From Verrucomicrobiales bacterium (lineage in GTDB: Bacteria > Verrucomicrobiota > Verrucomicrobiia > Verrucomicrobiales > SKLO01): DNA of 5,805 nt. The position numbers and the translations under genes are program-made. This document shows, piece by piece, positions 1 through 5,805 of this stretch (position 1 is the first letter of the stretch; the number at the start of each line of letters is the position of its first letter). Location of the stretch: NCBI GenBank assembly GCA_007123195.1, contig SKLO01000233.1, positions 1-5,805 on the forward strand, read 5' to 3'. A model generated the notes under the pieces. That model was not told the DNA's origin. It made no database searches and was given only the letters and a program-made list of their open reading frames with translations.

Positions 1-2
1 CT

Positions 3-25
3 TACAATCCGGACCCCCGATTGTA
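3..25. repeat. 7-bp perfect inverted repeat upstream of the first gene
   Basis: TACAATC at 3-9 and GATTGTA at 19-25 are exact reverse complements, separated by the nine bases CGGACCCCC. The repeat ends two bases before a possible -35 element. It could be a regulator-binding site, or a hairpin belonging to the end of an upstream transcript, since the window starts at position 1 and the preceding gene is not visible. No T-run follows on the + strand, so it does not look like a complete intrinsic terminator. The repeat itself is certain; any function is inference. Confidence 0.4.
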
Positions 26-26
26 G

Positions 27-55
27 TTGGCAAATCCCCCCTCCGCTCTTAAAAA
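27..55 (+). promoter_or_regulatory. candidate sigma70-type promoter for the three-gene set
   Basis: TTGGCA at 27-32 matches five of six -35 consensus bases. After a 17-base spacer, TAAAAA at 50-55 matches four of six -10 bases. This is the only A/T-rich patch in the upstream region, and the spacing is ideal. Transcription would begin near 62, leaving about 20 bases of leader before the ATG at 83. The call rests on motif matching only. It conflicts partly with reading 54-62 as a ribosome binding site, because that segment would then be at or upstream of the transcript start. A sigma54 pattern (GG, ten bases, GC) was looked for and not found. Confidence 0.35.
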
Positions 56-62
56 GGTGAGG
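54..62 (+). promoter_or_regulatory. purine-rich Shine-Dalgarno-like stretch, unusually distant
   Basis: AAGGTGAGG resembles the anti-16S pairing sequence, but it ends 20 bases before the ATG at 83, much farther than the usual 5-10 bases. No nearer purine run exists, and the frame is closed by a TAA at 50-52 with no other start codon before 83. It therefore does not point to a better start. It may be chance, or it may belong to the promoter region. Confidence 0.2.
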
Positions 63-82
63 CTGCCCACCCGCCTGCGCCC

Positions 83-748
83 ATGAGCGAACTGTTCGAA
101 AACGCCCTGTCGCCCATCAACCTGCCGCTGACCATCCTGCTGGCCGGCGTCATGGGCTACTGGGTGCTGTGTCTGATCGGCCTGCTGGACATCGACTTCC
201 TCGACGTCAGCTTCGGCGACGGCGACGGTGCCATCGGCAACGACGGCGGCGGCGGCGACGGCCCCCTGCTCGGCGCGTTCCAAAGCGCCCTGCGGTTCCT
301 CAACGCCACCGACGTTCCGGTCATGGTCGTGCTCACCTTCCTCACCGTGTTCCTGTGGGGTGGCTCGATGCTCGGCAACTACTACTTCAACCCCGACGGC
401 TCCGAGCTGCGCGCCGGGCTGCTGCTCATCCCCGTGCTCATCGGCAGCCTGCTGCTGACCCGCTTCGCCACCGCACCCCTGCGGCCCCTGATGCGGCAGA
501 TGAAAAACCCGCCCGAAGAGACCGTGCGCTCCGTCATCGGCCGACTCGGCACCGTGCGCACGGTCGAACTGACCGACCGCTTCGGCCAGGTGGAACTGCT
601 GCCGCCCGGCCCCTCGCTGCTGCTCAACGCGCGTGTCGCCCCCGGCGCCGAACCCCTCGCCAAGGACAACCGTGTGCTGATCGTCGATTACGACGCCAAA
701 GCCGACACCTACCGCGTGCGCCCCGACAACGATCCGCCGATCGACTGA
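83..748 (+). CDS. yqiJ: YqiJ/NfeD-like inner membrane protein with C-terminal OB-fold
   Basis: Encodes 221 residues, close to the roughly 209 of E. coli YqiJ. Three hydrophobic helices are visible, at about residues 14-35, 78-98 and 111-130. Between helices 1 and 2 lies a glycine/aspartate-rich low-complexity loop (about 45-60). The third helix is followed by arginine/lysine-rich residues (127-141), which by the positive-inside rule places the C-terminus in the cytoplasm. Residues about 147-213 are a compact beta-rich segment (VIGRLGTVRTVEL, then RVLIVDYDAKADTYRV) typical of the OB domain of the YqiJ/NfeD group. Family knowledge: such proteins are encoded beside flotillins and are thought to act with them in membrane microdomains. 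That is the arrangement here, with a flotillin 136 bases downstream. The ATG at 83 is the only start in frame after the stop at 50-52. No catalytic site is seen; NfeD proteases have a separate protease domain that is absent here. The family call is firm, the molecular role is not. Confidence 0.88.
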   Translation: MSELFENALSPINLPLTILLAGVMGYWVLCLIGLLDIDFLDVSFGDGDGAIGNDGGGGDGPLLGAFQSALRFLNATDVPVMVVLTFLTVFLWGGSMLGNYYFNPDGSELRAGLLLIPVLIGSLLLTRFATAPLRPLMRQMKNPPEETVRSVIGRLGTVRTVELTDRFGQVELLPPGPSLLLNARVAPGAEPLAKDNRVLIVDYDAKADTYRVRPDNDPPID

Positions 749-755
749 ACCGAAC

Positions 756-776
756 CCGTTCACCCGTCCGTTCACC
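756..776 (+). repeat. two direct copies of CCGTTCACC, 12 bases apart
   Basis: CCGTTCACC occurs at 756-764 and again at 768-776. TGAAC at 746-750, overlapping the stop codon of the first gene, can pair with GTTCA at 758-762. The spacing of 12 bases is about one helical turn, as for some regulator sites, but the region is cytosine-rich and low in complexity, so chance is possible. The rest of the 749-884 gap shows no convincing promoter, terminator or small gene. Confidence 0.3.
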
Positions 777-884
777 GCCCCCGCACACCCGAGACACCGA
801 TCCCTGTCCGCTGCATACACCGGCCCGCCGCCCGTCCACCTTGTCCCATACGTTGCCATTCCGTTCCATCCATCCGACCACCAC

Positions 885-2948
885 ATGAACCCGATCCTCG
901 CCAACTTCCCCTACGTTGTCATCGCCACCATCATCGGCCTGCTGTTCCTCACGGTCATCGCCGTGTTCGCCGTCTACGCCACCCTCTACCGCAAGGTTGA
1001 GAAGGGCCGCGCCATGGTCCGCACCGGCTTCGGCGAGCCCAGGGTCTCGTTCTCCGGCATGCTCGTGTTCCCGGTGTTCCACCGGCTCGAATACATCGAC
1101 ATCTCGGTCAAGCGCATCGAGATCGACCGCTCCGGGCACAACGGCCTGATCTGCAAGGACAACATGCGCGCCGACATCAAGGTCGCCTTCTTCGTCCGCG
1201 TGAACAACAAGACCGACGACGTGCTCAAGGTCGCCGAGTCCATCGGCTGCGCCCGCGCCTCGTCGCTCGATGAAATCCGCGCCCTGTTCGACGCCAAGTT
1301 CTCCGAGGCCCTGAAGACGGTCGGCAAGCGCTTCGACTTCACCGAGCTGTATGAGGAACGCGACACCTTCCGCGATGAAACCATCAAGATCATCGGCACC
1401 AACCTCAACGGCTTCGTGCTCGACGACGTCTCCATCGACCACCTCGAGCAGACCCCGGTCGAGCAGCTCGACGCCAACAACATCCTCGACGCCGAGGGCA
1501 TCAAGAAGATCACCGAGCTGACCGCCGCCCAGGCCAAGTTGTCCAACAACATCCAGCGCGACAAGGAGAAGGTCATCAAGCAGCAGGACGTGGTCGCCCG
1601 CGAGGCCATCCTCGAACTCGAGCGCCAGCTGGCCGAGACCGAGGCGCGCCAGCACCGCGAGATCTCCACCGTGCAGTCGCGCGAGGAAGCCGAGTCCGCG
1701 CGCGTGCGCCACGAGGAACACCGCAAGGCCGAGCAGGCCCGCATCCAGGCCGAGGAGGAAATCAACATCAGCGAGGAGAACAAGCAGCGCCAGGTGCTCG
1801 TCGCCCAACGCAACAAGGAACGCACCGACGCCGTCGAGCTGGAACGCGTCGAGCGCGACCGCGACATGGAGCGCATCGAGCGCGAACGCCTCACCCAGCT
1901 CAAGCAGATCGAGTCCGACAAGGCGGTCGAGGAACAGAAGCGCGACATCCAGGAAGTCATCAAGGAACGCGTCGCGGTCGAGAAAACCGTGGTCGAGGAA
2001 CAGGAGCGCATCAAGGACACCGAGGCCTTCGCCACCGCCGACCGTGAGAAAAAGGTCGCCGTCACCCGGGCCGAAAAATCCGCCCAGGAGGAACTGATCG
2101 CCCGCATCAAGCAGGCCGAGGCCTCGCAGGAGGCCGCCAAGCTGAAGGCCGACGAGGATCTCTACCGCCAGGTGCGCGCCGCCGAGGCCGCCAAGCAGGC
2201 CGCCGACCTCCGCGCCGAGGAAATCGTCATCCTCGCCGAGGCCGAGCGCAGCGCCGCCGAGAAGGAATCCAGCGCCAAGCAGCTGCTGGCCGAAGCCACC
2301 GCCGCCGAGGCCGCCGCGCCGGGACTCGGCGAGGTCAAGGTCATCGAGGCCAGGGCCGACGCGGTCGAAAAACAGGGCACCGCCGAAGCCAACGTCTCGC
2401 GCCTCAAGTTCGAGGCCGAAGCCGACGGCATCGAACGCAAGGCCGGGGCCATGAAACTGTTCGAGGAAGCCGGCCAGGAACACGAGGAGTTCAAGCTCAA
2501 GCTCGACAAGGAACGCGCCATCGACCTCGCATCGATCGATGCCCAGCGCGAGATCGCCGGGTTCCAGGCGCAGGTGCTGGCCGACGCCCTCAAGAGCGCC
2601 CGCATCGACATCGTCGGCGGCGACTCGCAGTTCTTCGACCGCCTCACCGGCGCCGTCGGCATGGCCCGCTCGCTCGACCGTGCGCTCGACAACAGCCCGG
2701 CCCTGCAGGACGTCAAGGACACCTTCTTCAACGGCGACCCCGAATACTTCAAGGCCCAGATCCGCAATTTCGTCGATCAGGTCGGCCTCACCAGCGCCGA
2801 CATGAAGAACCTCAGCCTCTCGGCCCTGCTCGCCAAGCTGACGAAGGACGCCAAGGACGAGCCCTCCCGCCAGCGCATCAGCACCCTCAGCGGGCTCGCC
2901 GAACGACTCGGCGTCGGTGACCAGAAAGCCGCCGACGTGCTGAAATAA
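885..2948 (+). CDS. yqiK: YqiK-like flotillin family membrane scaffold protein
   Basis: Encodes 687 residues. A single hydrophobic helix (about 10-33) followed by basic residues (YRKVEKGR) anchors the protein with its bulk in the cytoplasm. Residues about 35-200 form the band 7/SPFH domain: strands such as YIDISVKRIEIDR and MRADIKVAFFVRV, then the helix-rich part with GKRFDFTELYEERDTFRD. A segment reading NNILDAEGIKKITEL (198-212) marks the junction to the coiled coil and is typical of YqiK-type flotillins. Residues about 212-560 are a very long charged Glu/Arg/Lys/Ala coiled coil with many AEA repeats, the oligomerisation stalk of flotillins. Residues about 561-687 form a further region (VLADALKSARIDIVGGDSQF, then a helical tail). 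E. coli YqiK is about 553 residues, so this one is longer, mainly in stalk and tail. Flotillins build oligomeric scaffolds in the inner membrane and influence protein partitioning and fluidity. It lies between its usual OB-fold partner and a large ATPase-family gene. No Shine-Dalgarno sequence precedes the ATG at 885; the start is supported by the membrane anchor beginning right after it. Confidence 0.92.
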   Translation: MNPILANFPYVVIATIIGLLFLTVIAVFAVYATLYRKVEKGRAMVRTGFGEPRVSFSGMLVFPVFHRLEYIDISVKRIEIDRSGHNGLICKDNMRADIKVAFFVRVNNKTDDVLKVAESIGCARASSLDEIRALFDAKFSEALKTVGKRFDFTELYEERDTFRDETIKIIGTNLNGFVLDDVSIDHLEQTPVEQLDANNILDAEGIKKITELTAAQAKLSNNIQRDKEKVIKQQDVVAREAILELERQLAETEARQHREISTVQSREEAESARVRHEEHRKAEQARIQAEEEINISEENKQRQVLVAQRNKERTDAVELERVERDRDMERIERERLTQLKQIESDKAVEEQKRDIQEVIKERVAVEKTVVEEQERIKDTEAFATADREKKVAVTRAEKSAQEELIARIKQAEASQEAAKLKADEDLYRQVRAAEAAKQAADLRAEEIVILAEAERSAAEKESSAKQLLAEATAAEAAAPGLGEVKVIEARADAVEKQGTAEANVSRLKFEAEADGIERKAGAMKLFEEAGQEHEEFKLKLDKERAIDLASIDAQREIAGFQAQVLADALKSARIDIVGGDSQFFDRLTGAVGMARSLDRALDNSPALQDVKDTFFNGDPEYFKAQIRNFVDQVGLTSADMKNLSLSALLAKLTKDAKDEPSRQRISTLSGLAERLGVGDQKAADVLK

Positions 2949-2983
2949 CCAACCCACCCATCGTCCGGTCGCCGCGCCAACCC

Positions 2984-2993
2984 GGACCGGTCC
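2984..2993. promoter_or_regulatory. perfect 10-base palindrome GGACCGGTCC
   Basis: GGACCGGTCC at 2984-2993 reads the same on both strands. The half motif GTCCGG recurs at 2963-2968 and 3000-3005, and CCGGAC at 2982-2987, so several alternative pairings exist within 43 bases. It lies between the flotillin stop and the next start, where an operator or RNA structure is plausible. High GC raises the chance of accidental palindromes; function is inference. Confidence 0.3.
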
Positions 2994-3024
2994 AGGCCCG
3001 TCCGGCAACGCCCCGGCGGGCCTG
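2993..3024 (+). other. strong GC hairpin between the flotillin and ATPase-family genes
   Basis: CAGGCCCG at 2993-3000 pairs perfectly with CGGGCCTG at 3017-3024. The stem continues inward through a T-G wobble (3001/3016) and a C-G pair (3002/3015). Inside the loop GGC (3004-3006) can pair with GCC (3010-3012) around AAC. No T-run follows, so this is not a standard intrinsic terminator. It may stabilise the 3' end of the yqiJ-yqiK message, cause partial polarity, or only reflect base composition. Confidence 0.45.
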
Positions 3025-3026
3025 CC

Positions 3027-3068
3027 ACCAGTTACCCGCCACCCGCCACCCGCCACCAGCTACCCGCT
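3027..3068 (+). repeat. six tandem 7-base units just before the third gene
   Basis: Consecutive units are ACCAGTT, ACCCGCC, ACCCGCC, ACCCGCC, ACCAGCT and ACCCGCT, filling 3027-3068 with no gaps and ending three bases before the ATG at 3072. The three central copies are identical; the outer ones differ at one to three positions. The array occupies the place where a ribosome binding site should be, and a cytosine-rich sequence cannot act as a Shine-Dalgarno. Such an array could change length by replication slippage. Confidence 0.75.
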
Positions 3069-3071
3069 CCC

Positions 3072-5805
3072 ATGCCCGACGCCACCAACGGAGCCGCCGA
3101 CGAACCCGCCGCCGAGGACCAGCGCCAGCGGCTCGAAGGCGGCACCTACGAGGTGCTGCGCGCCAGGCTCGATGCCAGCGCCGACCAGCTGCGCCAGCGC
3201 ACCGAGTCGCTGAACCGGGACCGCCTCGAAGTCTTCGGCGGCGTCGAGACCGCGGTGCTCGCCAACGAGCGCGTCACCACCGACCACAACTGCACCCCGG
3301 TCGACATCGCCGCCATCGGCGACAACCTGTTCTTGTTCGGCTACAACATCCAGTTCGGCCTCAAGAGCACCACCGACGTCGGCGACGTGTTCGGCTGCTA
3401 CCGTTACGACGCCGGGGAGCAACGCTTCCATCCCGCGCAGGCTCCGTTCCTTCACGAAAAGGCCTTCCTCGACGACTTCAACACCCTCTACCGCTTCTAC
3501 CGCGGCACCACCTTCGCCAAGTTCCACCTGGTCGAGCCGCACCTCTACATGGTCATGCGCCTCGCCAGCGGCGGCGATTCCTACAAGACCTTCAAATGGC
3601 TGCTGCGGCCGGATGAATCGCCCCAATACCTCGGCAACCGCTTCGACCACGAATACGTCTACCCGCCCCAGCACGAGTTCGAATGGCGCCGCGCCCACCG
3701 CGACATGCACCGCGGCGGCCTCCACCCCCACGTCTCCATCGAGGACCGCGTGTTCGTCGAGACCGTCGGCGGCGACCTCACCATCAAGGTCGAGGACAAC
3801 ACCGACAGCGGCGAGGGCATCTTCCAGGAGCCGGTCGACAACCCCGACCAGACCCTCGACGACGCCGACATCTTCTACGCCATCGTCGGCAACCTGATCC
3901 TGCTGCGCATCAAACCCTATCAGGAAGAGGTCGAGCGCTACCTGGTGTTCAACGAGCGCACCCGCCAGGTGCTCAGGATCGACACCATCAAGGACTCCTG
4001 CGTGCTGCTGCCCGACGACCAGGGCCTGGTGTTCGCCAACGGCTTCCTGCTGCAGGACGGCGAGATGCGCACCTTCGACACCGGCCTCGCCGACATGCGC
4101 TTCGAGCGCCGCCTCAGTTCGGCCAACGGCGAGGACGTGCTGTTCGTCTTCTTCAACCAGGCCAAGGGCGAATACATGCTGCTGCCCTACAACCGCATCG
4201 CGCGCGGCATCGAAAACCCCACCCCCTGCCACGGCTATTCGGTCTTCAAGGACGGCACCCTGATCCTGTTCCGCTCCCAACCCGGCCAGCAGGCCCAGAA
4301 ACACCACGCCCTGCAGATCTGGCAAACCCCGTTCTTCACCGGCGAGGCCCCCGTTTCCAGCCGGCCGGACTCCTACCTCCACCGCGTCGGCAACGCCGAG
4401 ATCGTGCGCTGCCTGGCCGAATGCCAGGAAATCCTCAACCTGCTGCGGCGCGACGACTCCTACGCCGACCTCTACCCCGACCTCGTCCGCCTGACCACCG
4501 GCATCATCGACTCCTACTTCTGGCTCGACCGCGACGAGGGCCACCACCTGCAGGACACCCTGGCCGCCATCCGCGACGCCGCCCGCGCCGCGCTGGAGGA
4601 ATTCGACAAGGTCCGGCGCATGCGCCAGACCGCCGCCGAACGCCTGCGCGAACTGCAGGACGAGGTCACCCGCCTGTGCCGCCAGGTCGACCGCCGCGAG
4701 GCCGACGGCATCCGCGGCCTGGTCGAACAGCTCGACCGCCTGCGCGGCCTCCGCGGCCAGGTGCTCAGCGCGCGCGACGTGCGCTACATCGACCTCGACA
4801 CGCTGGGACAGCTCGACACCCGCCTGATCAACGCCACCGACGCGGTCTCCGAACACACGGTGGACGTGCTCTCGGCCGAGGGCGCCCTGCAACCCTACCG
4901 CGACCAGCTGGCGCAGCTTGAAGAGGACATCCCCGCCGCCGCCGACACCGTGCGGCTCGGCCAGCTCGACGAGTCCGCCACCGAAACCGCCGGCGGGCTG
5001 GACCTGCTGATCGAGACCATTGGCTCGCTGGAAATCGCCGACCCCGCCCGCGCCTCCGGCCTGATCGAGTCGGTGTCCGCCATCTATTCCGACCTCAACC
5101 AGGTCCGCGCCTCGCTGCGCCGCCGCCGCCAGCAACTCGGCCGCGCCGAGGCCACCAGCCAGTTCGGCGCCGAGTGGAAACTGCTCAACCAGGCCGTGCT
5201 CAGCCACCTGGAGCGCTGCAACACGCCCGACGACTGCCAGGACCACCTCGCCCGCATCCTTGTCAGGATCGAGGAACTCGAGGGTCGCTTCGGCGAGTTC
5301 GACGAGTTCCTCGCCCAGCTGGAGGAAAAGCGCGAGGAGGTCTACAGCGCCTTCGAGGGCCGCCGCCAGGAATTGATCGAGGCGCGCAACCGCCGCGCCA
5401 ACACCCTGATGCAGTCGGGCGAGCGCATCATCAACAGCGTCACCCAACGCGTCGGACGCTTCGACAACATCCCCGACATCACCGGCTACCTCGCTTCCGA
5501 TGTCATGGTGCTGCGGCTGCGCAGCCTGATCGACGAACTGAGAAAACTCGGCGACCAGATCAAGGCCGACGACCTCCAGACCCGGCTGCAGACCGTTCAG
5601 GAAGACGCCGTGCGCCAGCTGCGCGACCGCCGCGACCTGTTCGGCGGCGACGGCCAGCAGATCCGCCTCGGGCGCCACACCTTTTCGGTCAACACCCAGC
5701 CGCTCGAACTGAGCCTGACCCCGCGGGACAACCGCATGACCTTCCACCTCGCCGGCACCGCCTACTTCGAGCCGGTCGAGCACGACGAACTCGACCAGCT
5801 GCGCC
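3072..5805 (+). CDS. large 'DNA repair ATPase' family protein, N-terminal 911 codons (cut by window end)
   Basis: The frame is open from the ATG at 3072 to the window edge with no stop. Residues 1-50 are polar and charged. Residues about 55-430 are rich in short strands and aromatic residues, with phrases such as FANGFLLQDGEMRTF (321-335), CHGYSVFKDGTLILF (386-400) and HHALQIWQTPFF (411-422). These I recognise as typical of the DUF3686 region of proteins annotated 'DNA repair ATPase'. Residues about 440-860 are mostly helical, with heptad-like coiled coil (e.g. 500-560, 725-775). A second strand-rich patch, LGRHTFSVNTQPLELSLTPR (866-885), is also conserved in that family. No signal peptide or membrane helix is seen, so it is probably cytoplasmic. 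No Walker A (GxxxxGKS/T) or Walker B appears in the visible part; the AAA domain is expected downstream, so ATPase activity is family knowledge, not seen here. A role in DNA repair is unproven annotation. It is the same strand as the flotillin and 123 bases behind it, probably co-transcribed. No Shine-Dalgarno is present; the start is the first ATG in the frame after the flotillin's TAA. Confidence 0.85.
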   Translation, partial: MPDATNGAADEPAAEDQRQRLEGGTYEVLRARLDASADQLRQRTESLNRDRLEVFGGVETAVLANERVTTDHNCTPVDIAAIGDNLFLFGYNIQFGLKSTTDVGDVFGCYRYDAGEQRFHPAQAPFLHEKAFLDDFNTLYRFYRGTTFAKFHLVEPHLYMVMRLASGGDSYKTFKWLLRPDESPQYLGNRFDHEYVYPPQHEFEWRRAHRDMHRGGLHPHVSIEDRVFVETVGGDLTIKVEDNTDSGEGIFQEPVDNPDQTLDDADIFYAIVGNLILLRIKPYQEEVERYLVFNERTRQVLRIDTIKDSCVLLPDDQGLVFANGFLLQDGEMRTFDTGLADMRFERRLSSANGEDVLFVFFNQAKGEYMLLPYNRIARGIENPTPCHGYSVFKDGTLILFRSQPGQQAQKHHALQIWQTPFFTGEAPVSSRPDSYLHRVGNAEIVRCLAECQEILNLLRRDDSYADLYPDLVRLTTGIIDSYFWLDRDEGHHLQDTLAAIRDAARAALEEFDKVRRMRQTAAERLRELQDEVTRLCRQVDRREADGIRGLVEQLDRLRGLRGQVLSARDVRYIDLDTLGQLDTRLINATDAVSEHTVDVLSAEGALQPYRDQLAQLEEDIPAAADTVRLGQLDESATETAGGLDLLIETIGSLEIADPARASGLIESVSAIYSDLNQVRASLRRRRQQLGRAEATSQFGAEWKLLNQAVLSHLERCNTPDDCQDHLARILVRIEELEGRFGEFDEFLAQLEEKREEVYSAFEGRRQELIEARNRRANTLMQSGERIINSVTQRVGRFDNIPDITGYLASDVMVLRLRSLIDELRKLGDQIKADDLQTRLQTVQEDAVRQLRDRRDLFGGDGQQIRLGRHTFSVNTQPLELSLTPRDNRMTFHLAGTAYFEPVEHDELDQLR

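Noticed and set aside
169..888. Plus-strand arginine/proline-rich frame of 239 codons overlapping the first gene
   Set aside because: It is a shifted reading of the yqiJ-like gene, with the Arg/Pro/Ala-rich composition typical of off-frame GC-rich sequence and no membrane or domain pattern.
2993..3024. Intrinsic terminator between the flotillin and the third gene
   Set aside because: The hairpin is strong but is followed by CCACCAGTTACC rather than a T-run, so it does not meet the rule for Rho-independent termination.
624..3056. Minus-strand open frame of 810 codons opposite the flotillin
   Set aside because: Its codons are the exact complements of the flotillin codons (same register). Stops there would need TTA, CTA or TCA on the sense strand, which are rare at this GC. 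The translation is a low-complexity Gly/Leu/Val/Asp string with no recognisable domain; the sense frame has clear SPFH and membrane features.
3027..3068. CRISPR-like array
   Set aside because: The units are 7 bases, contiguous, and have no spacers; this is a simple tandem repeat.
3683..4921. Plus-strand frame of 412 codons inside the third gene
   Set aside because: It is a shifted reading of the third gene, again very rich in Arg, Pro, Ala and Gly, with no ribosome binding site or recognisable domain.
5634..5700. Walker A motif near the GGDGQQ segment of the third gene
   Set aside because: The glycine-rich GGDGQQIRLG lacks the GK[S/T] ending required for a P-loop, and the flanking sequence matches a different conserved strand region of the family.
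3060..5783. Minus-strand open frame of 907 codons opposite the third gene
   Set aside because: It is likewise in register with the sense codons and composed of Ala/Val/Gly/Glu/Leu repeats, a mirror of GCC, GAC and CTC codons. The sense frame carries recognisable family motifs.

Overview
The window is one strand of a high-GC (about two thirds by eye) bacterial chromosome. All genes run left to right. Codons end mostly in C or G, and the protein relatives I recognise point to a Pseudomonadota host, most likely a high-GC gammaproteobacterium; the genus cannot be fixed from this sequence. I see no mobile element, CRISPR array, tRNA or rRNA.

Layout: positions 1-82 hold a short inverted repeat and a possible sigma70-type promoter. 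Positions 83-748 encode a 221-residue membrane protein with three transmembrane helices and a C-terminal OB-fold (YqiJ/NfeD-like). A 136-base gap with small GTTCACC repeats follows. Positions 885-2948 encode a 687-residue flotillin (YqiK-like: one membrane anchor, a band 7/SPFH domain, a long coiled coil and an extended C-terminus). A 123-base gap holds a perfect 10-base palindrome, a strong hairpin and six tandem 7-base units. From 3072 to the window edge runs the first 911 codons of a large protein of the family annotated as 'DNA repair ATPase' (DUF3686-type N-terminal region followed by coiled coils). Its expected AAA ATPase part would lie beyond position 5805.

The three genes look like one functional unit. 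The OB-fold membrane protein and the flotillin form the classic NfeD/flotillin pairing that builds a scaffold in the inner membrane. The flotillin and the downstream protein both carry very long coiled coils, so a physical link between the membrane scaffold and a large ATPase is a reasonable hypothesis. The biological job of this three-part set is, to my knowledge, not established; the 'DNA repair' name is inherited annotation rather than something visible here.
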